A DNA stretch of 64,000 nucleotides, from contig JAJQJQ010000006.1 in the NCBI GenBank assembly GCA_028622995.1, forward strand, positions 2,914,001-2,978,000. The letters run 5' to 3'. Below, piece after piece: positions 11,461 to 24,045 of the stretch. Both the position numbers and the translations under genes were made by a program. Positions within the stretch are counted from its first letter, which is position 1. Every line of letters starts with the position of its first letter. Below the pieces are notes generated by a model that saw only the letters and a list, made by a program, of their open reading frames with translations, did no database searches and was not told the origin of the DNA. The DNA comes from Panagrolaimus kolymaensis. Its lineage: Eukaryota > Nematoda > Chromadorea > Rhabditida > Panagrolaimidae.

Positions 11461-12429
11461 ACTGGTTGCTTTAAAAATGAATGAATTTTAATAATTAATA
11501 ATATAATAATAAATAAATAATAATTAAGTTTTTTTTAAATAAGAACTTGTTTTTGTTAAGTTTCTGCCTTCAGCGACAGCATGGAAGATAAAAGTGAATT
11601 CTCAAACAAATCAAAAGCACAAAAAAGCAAAAGATCATGGAGATTAAAAAAATAAAAATAAAAAAGTAGTTACAATGATAGATAATAAAAAAATTATAAA
11701 AAAAGTCGAGTTTTAAAATACATTTTTTATGATTTATTTCCTTTCTTCTTTCGAAGAATTTTGCTTTATCTTCGTATTTTTTTTCTTACATTCCTCAACG
11801 ACGAAGTCCAAAAAAATCCAAGCTGGTCATTTATCCAATTCAAAACTTTACAATATTCTGATTCCATATTTTTTTGTTTGTTGAAAGTCATTAAACCAAA
11901 TTTTTTAAAGCTTTTGATACAAAGATTTGTTGTTGTTCCAAGAATTGTAACACAAAAACACTTTTAAAATATTCAGAAAAAATATATGAAACATTACTTT
12001 GATTTTAGCATCATCAAAGTATCCAGTCGGTTTAATAAAAATTAGCAATAAGCCTTTATTTTGTTATCATACTTTTCATTCAATCAAAATGCAACAGAAA
12101 AAGAAAAGTTTAAAAAGAACGTTAACTTTGTTTTGAAAATAAAGTGATAGGTGACAAGTTGACGATAGTAAGAGAAATGTGTCAAACTAAAATGATTATA
12201 AGAACCGTTAACAAAAAAAAATTTACGTAGGATGCGAATGGATGTTATTTTTATTAAATGGTTATCTCACCTATTTTCATATGGTTTTTTTACAGGTAGT
12301 TTTTTTAATGACCTTATTTTAATTTAAACAAAAAAATGTCTAAAAAGGTTGGCTCTTCTTTTTTCATAAAAAAATATTATCCATACTTTTAAATTTTAAT
12401 TTATTTTCAGTTTTATTTAGTTTTAAAAA
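11461..12429. other. intergenic between array members D and E
   Basis: AT-rich, with no supported gene. A TTTTCAG acceptor-like site near 12405-12411 precedes member E and could serve trans-splicing. Confidence 0.5.
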
Positions 12430-13277
12430 ATGATATATTTTTTGATATTTTTTCTAACTTTTGAAGAGTCATTCGCTTGTATGGCAATGAGAGGTGGTGG
12501 TGGAGGTGATATACCCATTTTTACAACCACGACTCCACCAATTACGACGACTACGTTATCACCTTCTACAGTATCATCAACCACAACACCTTTAATTACA
12601 ACAACGACAACTCCATTAACAACTACAAGTACAACCACAACAACTACATCAACCACTACGACGACATCGACTACGACTACCACATCATTTATATGTTCCA
12701 TTCCTCCATTAACAATGCCACCATGTGCAATGGCTGCTATTAATCCAAGTATTTTTCTCTCTAATGGCGTAAACTTAGTTGATAATCTTTATGGAATGGC
12801 TTCTCCTGCAGGTAAATAAGAATGTTTTTTTAAATTATTTTGCTTATACTTATAAACACAAACAATGTAGGAATGTGTGAAAGTTGTGCTGTGGGAGATG
12901 AAAATTATTACACCCCTTCTGCAAGCAATGCTCCTCGTATTAATGATGATGATGAAGCTGTTGGAGCTTTAACTCTTACCAATTGCCCAAATTTGTTTTT
13001 GTGTGATACTTCTGGGACATGTTATAATCGAAACTCTGATGATCTTTCTGTCATATTATGGCCATACTGCACTGGCGGGACATGTGCAGTTTACGCCTAT
13101 TTATCATCAGGTGGTTCTGATACTGATGGACTCGTTCCAGTTGGTGGAACTACTCCAACCTTTACTGCTGCTGCTCAAACTGATCCAGTTACATTCGATC
13201 CTAAACCTGTAACCGATCCAAGTTACCCGAAAATTACAAGAGTAAGTTGTAGTGGATGTCCCACAGAAACGTGTTAA
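12430..13277 (+). CDS. secreted Thr-linker/Cys-rich protein, array member E
   Basis: Exons 12430-12811 and 12871-13277; 262 residues. Order: signal peptide, CMAMRGGGGGDIP box, a Thr-rich linker of about 60 residues, FICSIPPLTMPPC segment, Cys-rich domain (MCESCAVGDENYY to SGCPTETC). Exon 2 is 407 nt as in member A, against 404 in B and C. The extra pre-domain segment and the domain sequence pair E with A although they sit at opposite ends of the array. The family's extracellular role is unknown. Confidence 0.88.
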
Positions 13278-13486
13278 ACAAAATGATTTATTTAAATAAT
13301 AACTATTAACTTTAATAAAATTAATAAAACATTTTTATTTTGACTTATAATGGATATCTCACGAAAGCTAGTTTTAAATATAAGATTTTACAGAAAATAT
13401 TAAAATTTGATTAACGATAATTTATAATAAATAATAAAAAATGGTTAAAAACAATATTTACATCAAAATTTACTAAAAAATTTTTT

Positions 13487-16078
13487 TTAACTAATTTGAT
13501 GCCCATAAACATCATAATCATAAATGGATTTAGAATGTTCTGAATCCCAATCCCTTAAAAATACATCTCTAATATCGCTAACAGCTTGAGAATTTTGAGA
13601 TGAATCTGTGCCTTGAATAGCCATGGAAATTCCAGCGGTATCAATAAAATAATCTCCCGACCAATTTGATGTTGTTATAAATGCAATATTATCGGTTACC
13701 ATATATTTTGCATGGTTGACTCGAGAATATGGAACCGTAATATTATAATCGGGGACATTAAAAAGTTTAACTTCTATTGATCCACCATCAGTGAGAGAAG
13801 CATTCATATATTGGAGAGAATAAAGGTAACTATAAAATTCCGTCCAAGTATGATTCCATCGTGACATCATTAATCGAACATGAACTTTTCGTTCAAATGC
13901 TGCCCGTCGAAATGCGTCATCGATGTTAGGCCAATATTTATTTGAGCTTCCATAAAGGGTTCTAGGAGCATAATCCATTACAGCAACATAAACAAATTCT
14001 TTTGAATTATCTATTATTTTAACCAAAGCATCGATATCATTATCTCTTCCATTTGGTCTAAATTCAGGTGGTGAAACGCTGAATGAAACTAGCGATTGTG
14101 CATCATTTAATTTTACGTATTGAGGATTGTTTAAATTAAAGTTTGTTTCTAAATCTCTTGGCCATGTCGATGGAATTTGTGCATTGGGAATTCCCATCTT
14201 CCAATAAACTTGAAAGATTTTATCTATGTCCGATGCTAAACACGGACAATCAAAAACAGATGCACCAAATTCTTTAACCTAAAAAATAAGAAGATTTTTG
14301 ATAACTAATAAAATTGCTAAAAAGCAATAAAAATAAGGTCAAAGTGTCGCTTGATTTTTGATAACAAAAAAAGTCCAGGAACATCAAAAATAATAAGTTA
14401 TTACAATTTTTATGGCTTTCTTGTCTTGATCAATAAAGAAAAAGTGAAAAAGCAAAAGACAAATCGATTGTTTGCTATATTTTTTACTGCAAAATGATGG
14501 ATTTCGAACGCCTCTCAAATTTTTAATGTTCGAAAGGAGAGAGCTAGAAAATAAATAAATTAACAAACCTGAGTTAAGGATCTCCAATCAAAATTAGCTG
14601 AACCAACATAAAAATGTTTTCCATCGACGATAATTGTTTTTGTATGTAAAACTCCTCCACCAAACCAATGACTAAAATTTAAACTTCGAACTTGGGCTAA
14701 TCCAGCAGATTCCAAATAGGCTGTTTCTGCATAACCTCCAACTGCAGCATTTTGTGCAATTTTAATTTCAACTCCACGTTTACCAGCTTCAGTTAAAGCA
14801 TTTAAAAAATCCAAGCCCTAAAAAATGCTTTTTATAAATCAAAAATTATTTTGGTGAAAGGTTTTTACAGGTTGAACAGATGGATCATAAGTATGATAAT
14901 CATCCCCGGTGTCATTATAATTTAAACTCCAATAATATGATCCAATATGAATGGTTTGATTTGCTTTTGACATTAATTCCATCCATGCTGATGAGGTTGT
15001 ATTATATATTTTACTGCTTTGATTAAATTTTAATCCCCATGGTATGCTTTCAACTAATCGGAAGCTAAAATTAACAATGTTTAAACATCCGTAAGATACA
15101 TCATTAAACAAAGTTTGAATGAATTCCAATTAAAACAAAAAAAATTTAATCCTTTTATCAAACAATTTTTTTAGTTGTTGCAAGAATGATGTTGTTGCTG
15201 CTGTTAATGACTTACTCGCAAGAAGCTGAACAAGTGGTGGAAGAATATGGCGGTGGCTGCGATACTGTATTATTATTATTCGTTTGTGTTGGAATATTTG
15301 CATTTGGTTCGAATGATTTGGATTCATTTGGTTTTACACCAATGTAATAAGCCTAAAAGATTTCAAAATTAAGCCTTTTCAAAAAAATGAAAAGTTTAAA
15401 AGCCAATCGAAGTTTTTCCATCATTAAAAAATTATACAAAAACTAATAAAGAAAAAAAAGAAGTGTGCCTAGATGGTAAAAATAATCCATTAAGTTTTTA
15501 GTTTTTTTGTTTTTAACCAATAAATTAAATATTGGCTTTTTTACTTGAATTTCTTTAAAGCTTTATCTTACACTGTCAATCTTAAAATTTCACAAAAAAT
15601 TGTCTAATGGCCGAATTGGATATCACTAAATAAGCATCAATGTTTTCGAAGTCAATTAAAAAATTCAAGCTTTGGTTTTTTTTGAGTTTTGGATAATCTC
15701 ATAAGATTTTTTAAAAGATACTGCGATGCACTTTAAAATATTTTTTTATTGAAAGTTGATACCTTAATTAATTATTAATAGCAACAACTAAATCAAAATC
15801 ATTTCTCAGTTTGTCTTCTTCAAAGCCTCGATAGCAAAAAAAAAATTATTTTTTATCGTTGTGGCTTTTGTAAGCGTAAGAATAAAAGACAAGAAAAGCC
15901 ATAAAGCAAAACTTCTCATTCATTTATCTATTTTTTTGTGTGGAATTAAATTAGGAAATACTCTTCAATGAAATAATAAAAAAAATAAACTTACACCAAC
16001 CCAAATTGCTGAAGTAAATATCGCCGTTATTCCAACAACCAAAAGTGGCACATATTTGCCATATTTTGTTTTACCCAT
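13487..16078 (-). CDS. phospholipase D3/D4-like type II membrane protein
   Basis: Five exons (minus): 16078-15995, 15352-15216, 15064-14869, 14817-14569, 14278-13487; 485 residues, close to mammalian PLD3 (about 490). A single N-terminal membrane anchor lies at about residues 9-28, then a Cys-containing stalk (CSASC) and the motif LVESIPWGL. Two HKD motifs are intact: H197-x-K199-x4-D204 with GSANFDWRS, and H411-x-K413-x4-D418 with TSNWSG. PLD3/4 family members act as 5' exonucleases and lipid-modifying enzymes in endolysosomes; that activity is carried over from the family. Asp at the end of the second HKD matches the canonical form. The exon 2/3 join uses TTTTAG just before CTTCCGATTAGTT. 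Confidence 0.92.
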
Positions 16079-17106
16079 ATTTCAATCACTAAAATAAATC
16101 TTTACTTAACATTTTCACAAATAATAAAAACTATTTTGTTTAAAATGAGAATTACACGAGTTTTAACAGATTTAAAAGGCATGCGATTAAAAAAAGCGGT
16201 AACAATGGAAAAAGGAAAAAAATGATTTATGGAAGCAAAAAATAATCATTTTGGCGGTGATGCTTCTGAATATTTAGGAAAAATTTGATAAGAACTAACA
16301 ACATGTGCCTTTGTCATTTTAAAGAAAGCAGAAGAAAAAAATGTAAGATTGGAGAAAAAAATCTCTACAACGATGGAAAGAACAACTAAAATGATTATCG
16401 CTGATCAGGGGAAGAAAAAAAAGGTGTCGAAGAGCATTGCGGCTGCTGTAATAAAATTGACAAGAAAATTTATGTTTTAATGTGAAAAAAAGGGAAAGAA
16501 AACGGATATAAAACATTTGTAGTCCTATTGATTGGGTACAAAGGTAGCTAGTTAGTGGTTGAATTTATTTTTCAACAACAAAAAACAAGCTATTTGGAGA
16601 TTTATCTGATACGAAAGGCTAAGATAACAAATTTCTAAAAATTTGATTAAAGACAATAGTGAACAAGGAAAGGTTGAAGAAGCCAACAGCAAATAAAAAC
16701 TCTTTTTATTGATACATATTTGTAATAACTAAAAAACTATTTTTTATATTTTTTTTGAATCACATTCATCTTTTTTTTAGGAATTTAAACTATACCATTT
16801 GGCGGAAAAAACATTTTTTTCAACCTGTAATGCCAATTATCTGGAATACTGCCAAATGATCAAAGATCATTTTCACTAACATTGTTATCGAAGAAGAACC
16901 GTGTTTACCAAGTTTTTATTATTTTTTTCATTGCTTACAGCTTTCGAGCTTGAAGATTCTTAAATAAAAAATGAAATCAAACTTTTTCTTATTCGCATAA
17001 CTTTTTTAAAATTGATTTATCGTATGAACATTGCATTTAAAAAATCATTTTCTTTTTCGTCAATTATTTTCTTAATAATCACGTGAGTTCAGCATATTCT
17101 CGAAAA
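16079..17106. other. divergent intergenic region, PLD-like and sirtuin genes
   Basis: About 1 kb between two divergent genes, presumably holding both promoters. No gene seen. Confidence 0.5.
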
Positions 17107-18710
17107 ATGTCATCATCAGACCCATCAAAGCCTCCATCAACCCAACCATCAATAGCCAAATCTGATTCTTCTTCACCACCCGAGAAAAGCAAGGACGAAC
17201 CTTCGTCCTCTTCAAAACCTGAAACTTCCACATCTAATCCACCACAAACAAATTTGCCAAATTTATATGATCGATTTGTAACAAGTTTCGAAAAAGCTCT
17301 TTCACAAGCTGAAAAAGAAGACGAAGAGAAAAAACCGGGTTAGTGAACTTTTATTTTTCTTTCAAAAATTTTGTTATTCGTTATTGTTTTCGAAAATCTT
17401 TAAACATTTAAATTTATCGATGTTTAAAATTTTAAAAACAACTGTTAAAACTTTATTTATAAACCCTTCACCAAAAACATATGGTTTGATTTGTGTATTT
17501 TTTGGAAGTATTTTATTTAACTCTAATGATTTAGAAGGTGGATTGAATGCTTTTTCCCTCGAAGGAATTGCCGAATATATTCAAAAATATAAACCTAAAA
17601 ATGTGATATTTCTTGTTGGAGCTGGAATTTCAACTTCCGCTGGTATTCCAGATTTTCGAACTCCTGGTTTGTCAAATTTTTTATTTGCTTGAACTTATTC
17701 TTTGCATTGTTAGGGACTGGTCTTTATGATAATCTTAAGAAATACAAACTCAGCTGCCCAGAAGATATTTTCAGTATTCAATTATTTCGAAAAGATCCTG
17801 TTCCATTCTTTGATTTAGCCAAAAGATTATTTCTCAGTGATGTCAAAGTTGGTTTACATTAATAATTAACTCATCGATGCAAGAAAATTCTAAAAGCACT
17901 AAATTTTAGCCAACACTTGCCCATTATTTCATGCGATTAATGGTTGAGAAAGGACATGTTCGAAGAATTTACACACAAAACATAGATATCCTAGAATATT
18001 TATCAGGAACACCTGCAGATAAAATAGTCACTGCTCATGGTTCTCATTACACTAGCACGTGTATGAATCCTAAATGTAAAGCTACCTATGATCAAGAATG
18101 GTTTGCAAGTATGCCTTTTTCGAGTCACTTTCAAATATTCATGTGTCCGTTTTAGACCATCTCCGGTTCTCAAAAGAACTCGTAGCTTATTGTGATAAAT
18201 GTAAGAAAGGAGTCGTTAAACCTGATATTGTCTTTTTCGGTGAAAATTTACCACCGCGTTTTCATCAACATGTAACTCAAGTAAGCATTTGATGCTTTTA
18301 TTTTACATGTTTTAATGCTATCTTTAAGGATTTCGAAGCTTGTGATTTATTAATTATTATGGGAACTTCTTTAGTCGTTTACCCTGTTGCTGGCTTGGTT
18401 GATGCAGTAAAATCGCATATTCCCCGATTATTAATCAATTTAGAACCTGTTGGAAAGAGCGTCTTACAATATCATAGAAAATCATCAAACAAGAGGTTAA
18501 TTTATTAAGACTCAGCAGAAATACCATTAACTTTAACCCTAATTCTTTAGAGACGTTTTCTTTGAAGGATCAGCAGATGATGGAGTTTCTAAATTAGCTG
18601 AAGCACTTGGGTGGAAGCCCGAACTCGATCAAATGAAAAACCATGAATGGAAGAAACTCGATGAAGAATTTAAACAAATCAAAGATAAGATGGCTACTAA
18701 AAAAGATTAA
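17107..18710 (+). CDS. SIRT2-class NAD-dependent protein deacylase
   Basis: Seven exons: 17107-17338, 17535-17666, 17714-17847, 17910-18108, 18156-18280, 18329-18495, 18551-18710; 382 residues (human SIRT2 is 389). A Ser/Pro-rich tail of about 60 residues precedes the catalytic core. NAD-binding [14 protein letters not shown] is at 106-119, TQNID at 188-192, the catalytic His in HG at 209, and the zinc ligands are C217-x4-C222 and C245-x2-C248. [10 protein letters not shown] and MGTSLVVYP follow as expected. The TGLYDNL and HYFMRL signatures and the CX4C/CX2C spacing place it with SIRT2/SIRT3 rather than SIRT1, SIRT4 or SIRT6. An upstream GTG at 17083 was not used. It lies tail-to-tail with the Hsp70-like gene. 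Confidence 0.92.
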
Positions 18711-18828
18711 CTGAAATTTTACAAAAATAATATTTATTCGCTTTTTTTCTTGAATAGTCAAAATTTGATATTAATAATATATTAGTTGTAATTGTCCAAA
18801 ACTTGGCAATAAAAATTTTATACAAAGC

Positions 18829-21146
18829 TTAGTAAGAATATGTAAGAGCTCCTTTGGAATTCTTCAGTTGTTTGACGGCATGAATGGCGGCACCACGAGC
18901 TATTGAAATTTCTTCGTCAACGATGAAATTTTGAGTTTGAAATAAATCTTTAATCGTTGTTTTTATTTGGGGAATTTTGCACGTTTTTCCAATTAACATC
19001 ACTTTATCAATATTAATAGGCTGCTCTTCTCTTGTAATAATTTTTTCAAGCTCTTGCTTCAGGCTTTCAAGAAAATTTTTTATTTTTAAATTAAAATCTT
19101 CGAGTTTGATGGTCATTTTTTCGTTTCCGCTTGGATGATTATAGCTAAATGTATGATACATATGGTCAATTTATGCTAACATCCTTAAAAACTTACTCTG
19201 TCTTATTTTTACCAAAAAGATTTTTCTTTATAGACTCCGCAGTTGAAAGAAAATAATAGTTGCTTCCAGCATCTTTTGCACCATCTTCTCCTCGAAGTGT
19301 CTTTTTAATTGAATCCGCTAACGAAATATCAATATTTCTTCCACCAAGTTTTGGATTACTTTTATTCAACTTTGGCATCGGTGTTAAAGTGAAACCTTCA
19401 GAAAATGTTTTAATTGAATATATGGTAATGTTAGTGTTACTACCACCGATGTCGATAACACATAATGTGTAAATGTTATTAGTTCTTGACCTTTTCTTGT
19501 ATAAATGATCGACAACTGCCGCTGTGGGTGCATCAATAAATGATCGCACTTTTATCGCAGCAAGTTTTGCAGCTGTTTTGAGAGACGTTTCATAATCACC
19601 CTTCTTGTTTGAATCCATAAAACTCGGAGTTGTAAGAATTACTTCAGTTACTTGAACACCATTAAATTTATCCTCATTCTTTAAAAAATCATCAATTTTT
19701 CTAGCAATTTCTTTGAATAATTCTCCACAAGCAACTTCAGGTAAAATTGTTGCGACCTCGAGTTCAATTTTAACAAAATCACGATATTCTTTTACTTTGT
19801 AATCCAAATAATCGTGTATGTTAATGTCATTAACTGATTTTCCCAAATAATGTGCAATATCAAAAACGGTATTTTTTGAGTTATCTTCTTTATCTCCAAC
19901 ACTCATACTAGTTGTACCATTCTCAGTTTCATCTTCGTTTTTACCTTTGAAAATCTTTTTGGCTTCTGATCCTGTTTTAGTTTTATTTTCCAAGAATGTT
20001 ACATAAGATGGCATATCCACATCTTCTTCATCAAGCTTAACTAAAGATTGTAGTTTTTAATTAAATGTTTATTATTTAGTGAAAGCGAGTAAATAATGCG
20101 AAAATGGATGAAATTGAAAATGACTTGAATAGTATTCTTGGAAGTTATGTAAAGCTTATGTTAACTTTACTTACCTATATCAGATTTATTTTTATAAAAA
20201 ACAACTGCTTTACATGTTGTTGTTCCAATATCAATTCCAATTGAAATCTTTTGCTTATTTGATTCATCCGGAATTTTTATAGCGTTGTGTTCAATGGCAT
20301 TTTCTTCAGATGTTAGTTCTCCACGAGAAGATGTGGCATTTACCGCTGGAATTACCTCATTGGGAGGTTGAGGAATTAGCAATTGTTGTTCCAATTCTTC
20401 GCGGGGAAGTTCTTCAATTTTAATATAATGATCCTGTTTTTCTCGCTTCAAAGACTTAGCTATCATAATTGCACCTTGCGCTCGATCATTATCCCGGTGA
20501 TGAAAATCTTTTTCAATTTTCGCATTAGTTGGAGCTTGTATCGTCCCTAGTGGAATAGAAGGAGGATAAACAACAAGAAATGAAACATTATTTAACCCTC
20601 GATTTCTTTGCCTTATTTTTGAACATAATTCACCGAAATTTTCAGCATTGATTCGACAATATTGAGCCATGAAATCTTCACCATTTTCTTTTCCCCGTGC
20701 ATATAATCCACAAACTACTCCACCGTCAGTTTTCACCCTTGTAATTGCAATTATTTCTCCTAATTTTATATCACGATTAAGTTTAGAAACCCAAAATGTG
20801 AATAATGGGGCTCGAAATGCGCATATATGTATATCTGCTGAAGTAAACACATGTTGGCAATCCCTTTCAATTGAGTCCTTATGTCGAATATCGTTGTCTG
20901 AGCAAGATACAATTACATAATTAATTGCTTGTTTGCAGTTTAATTTTATACTTGCAAAAAAAGTTTTCGCGGATTGAACATCTACAAGATATTTTACGGT
21001 TGACTGGCATTGTGAAAAATTATATAAAAAACGTTACCAAAATCAACAGTTTGGAAAGCTTTAGAAATATTATTAGATTCAATCGCAAGTTTTTTCGTTG
21101 TATCAATACTTAAGATATTCAGAGCATTTGAATTTTGATTAGGCAT
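18829..21146 (-). CDS. divergent Hsp70-ATPase-like protein with a novel N-terminal region and no substrate-binding domain
   Basis: Four exons (minus): 21146-21038, 20981-20175, 20040-19197, 19144-18829; 691 residues. Residues 1 to about 280 match no domain I recognise. An Hsp70/actin-fold ATPase domain starts at GIDIGTTTCKAVV (near 285), carries a second phosphate-loop-like VIDIGGSNTNITIY and a GGRNIDISL segment, and ends with LIGKTCKIPQI and ARGAAIHAV. In Hsp70 the adenosine motif reads GGSxRxPxV; here the two glycines are reduced to one. An acidic low-complexity insert follows the phosphate-1 motif. The protein stops about 20 residues after the ATPase fold, so the peptide-binding domain is absent. 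ATP binding is plausible; classical chaperone activity is unlikely. Confidence 0.82.
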
Positions 21147-22488
21147 TCTGATCGCCTTTTTTAAAAATTTTATCTATATCGATTTAATTTTGATTTTTTT
21201 TCTTCTGCAACTAACTAAAAAATTAATTCTTTATTAGAAAGCTAAAAATTTGAAAAACTTACGTATAAAAGTTTCAAGCCATTCAAAAAATCGTTTAAAA
21301 AAATTTAAAATTTATAAAATAGAAACCAAGTTTCAAGTTTTCGTACACGTACAATTTTTTCCTTGATTGTTGATAAAAAAATAATAAAATTCCTATTGAC
21401 TTGTTTTTGCTTTATTTTTGCTTTTTTATTGAAGAAAAATCATCATCCATGATAAATGATAAGTTTTCTTTCCTTTTTTTTTCTTTTTGCTGTTAAAATG
21501 CATTATTACAAGTTTTTTGTTACAAGCTTGACAACATTTTTTTGTGGTAAACATAATCGTGTAAACAAAAATAAAGAAGAAAGGTTAAATATTTTAAGAG
21601 TTAACAAAACAGAAACTTTAATTCGCTCAAATTAACAGATGTGATAAGGTAATGCATCTTCAGAAACAAATGTTACTGGAGTTTTATGTTTCATCAATTA
21701 GGATTTTTTTATATCCAAAAAATAATTTAGCTAAAAATTTTGAGATGATGGAAAGAGGAAAGCAGGAGTATGTCAAGTTAGAAGCAAGCCATTATTATTG
21801 TCGATTCCAACTCTTCAAAAAAATGATGTTTTTCTCATCGTTTAGCAAATCACATATAAAATATGTATGGTAAAATGCAAAAAAAACTTATTTGTGCTTC
21901 TTCCTACTCACTACAAATTCAATCCATTTTTCCAGATACGGCTTCTTTACTCAACTATTTGATTTTTTGATGACCATTTAAAATGAAAAGATGATGATAA
22001 AGTAAAATGGCGGAGGTAGCTTTAACCACATTTAATCCTTTCTCATGATACACACCTATTTTATCTTTTGCATTCATTTCCTGTGATTTTACCAACAACA
22101 AAAAAAGAAGTTGAAAGAGCGAAGAATTTTTGTTTTTTCTATCTAATTAAATTTTTTGCAGCAACAAGTCCAATATAAATAAGACTTGTTGCTTAATGTA
22201 ATAATGAACGTCATTCATTTCATTTTATTTTATTTTCATTACCTGATTTTTTTCAAGCGTCTATCTTCCTCATATTTATTTTGACGAAGACAACAACGAC
22301 TGCAGTGGTGATAAAGATAACACTTATTTCCTTCTGCTAAAACAACCGACCAAATAAATTTTATGTATTTTTCTTCTTCCTTTGAAAACAATAAAAACAA
22401 AAGTGTGAAAAAGCTTCTCAATCCACAAAGTTATTTCATTTTATTTTTTGTGTAATCAAAAAAGTAAAAAAGTGAAGCTGAAATAAAC
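21147..22488. other. divergent intergenic region, Hsp70-like and C-type lectin genes
   Basis: No supported gene. It contains a short hairpin at 22160-22193. Confidence 0.5.
22160..22193. repeat. short inverted repeat (hairpin)
   Basis: GCAACAAGTC and GACTTGTTGC form a perfect 10-bp stem, 11 bp with the flanking A-T pair, around a 12-nt AT-rich loop. No role is evident. Confidence 0.6.
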
Positions 22489-23620
22489 ATGAATAAAATT
22501 ATTTTTGCTTTTGGTATATTTTTTTTATTAGGATTTTTTGGTGATAATTCTGTAAATGCTGCATGCGGAGAAGGAGCAATCCCATCGTTTACAAATGCAT
22601 CAATATGTTATTGGTTTGTTGGTCCTCCACTTGCTTTTATTGAAGCTGAATTAAATTGTGAAGCTTCCGGTGGACATTTGGCTTCAGTTAGTGATGGATT
22701 TACCAATACTTTATTAGCTCGTAAGTTACTTTTTTAATACTTTGGATCGCTGCTGCACTGCTATCTTGAAAATGGAATTCGAGAAACTCTGCTTTAAAAA
22801 AATCTTCGAGGTCTTTGTTTACTTTCTTTTTAATTTTCAAAACCAAAATTTATAGTATTTTCATTTCAAGAAATTACAAAAAACATCAAAATGATGGAAA
22901 TCTTTAACTGTTTTTTTAAATTAACTATTTATTGTTTTTTTTAACTATTTTTTTTCAGAACATGCTAAAAAAGTCCTTCCTGATGCAACAGATTTTTGGA
23001 TTGGTGGTGAAGATTTGGGTAAAAAGGATTATTGGTATTGGGTGGATGGAACAAATTTCACTTTCACCAATTGGGCTCCTGAAGAACCCGTGGAATTACC
23101 CGGTTTTGATTGTATGGGAATAACGGTTGCTGAAGGATTTTGGTATACATATGATTGCTTTAAATTAAAGCCATATGTTTGTGAACTTCCATCTTCATCA
23201 GCACCACCCGCAACGATTACAGCTGCTCCACAAACTACACCATTAAATGTAAATACAACTACTTTCATGCCTCAAACTACCCTAATTGTAAATGTTCCAA
23301 CTACCACTCAATCACCCCCAACTTTTTTGCCTAGTACTTCTACTCCATCATCATCCCCATCGTTTATGGATTCAACCATTACTTCTTCTTCACCCGATGT
23401 TTTTCCATCTACAACTTCAGGTGCTTATTATTGTCCTAATGGAACATATAATGCAGGGCTATGCAATAACTGCCTTAATATACCAGGTGGTAAATGTGAT
23501 GGTACCTTGTGTTGCGTTTGTTCTAATAGTGGAACATTTACCGATCGTGGTCCATGCATTGGTGGCGATTGCCCCGATGGTAGTTTTTGCATAGATACCG
23601 AGTGCATTAGCTGTTCTTAA
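22489..23620 (+). CDS. secreted C-type lectin-domain protein with Cys-rich tail
   Basis: Exons 22489-22720 and 22959-23620; 297 residues. A signal peptide is followed by one C-type lectin-like domain (ICYWFVGPPLAFIEAELNC to KPYVCE) with the FWIGGED and WVDG landmarks. The calcium and sugar-binding motifs are degenerate: EPV stands where EPN/QPD is expected, and the WND position reads WYTYDC. Carbohydrate binding cannot therefore be assumed. A Thr/Ser/Pro-rich linker of about 90 residues leads to a Cys-rich module (CPNGTYNAGLCNNC to CISCS). An acceptor at about 23660 opens a second short Ser/Pro-rich frame ending near 23739, so an alternative 3' end is possible. Confidence 0.88.
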
Positions 23621-24045
23621 TAATATTTATATTTAATATTTACTTTAATTCAATTATTACAGTGAGCAGCGGAACAACATCAGAAGCCACCGCATCAACA
23701 GCCAGCTCTGCTTCTTCACCTCCACCAACTCCTTTTTAATGATTCATCCAATAATACTCATTTAAAAACGCAAAAAATAAACATCTTTAATTACTTTATT
23801 ATTTTCCACAATAATTTTTGCTGTAAAATGAATGAATAAATTTTATTGAATCATAAAAATTCAATTATGTATTTTTTTAATAAAGCAAAAAAGCCTTTTT
23901 TGGTAAATCGAGTTCATCAAAAAATGTAAATTCTGCTAATATATTGCAAATGCAACAATCTTTCGTTTTACCGTTGAAAAATGTACTACATATTCGATGC
24001 CTCCCCACCAAATATCACCCATTTCCCATTCTCTTTCATCTGCAC
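23621..24045. other. intergenic 3' of the lectin gene
   Basis: Contains the possible alternative 3' exon (about 23663-23739) and AATAAA signals. The last 8 bases (24038-24045) are the left target duplication of the element at 24046. Confidence 0.4.

Noticed and set aside
21652..21873. Open frame of 73 codons between the Hsp70-like and lectin genes
   Set aside because: No signal, domain or splice context; typical of chance frames in AT-rich DNA.
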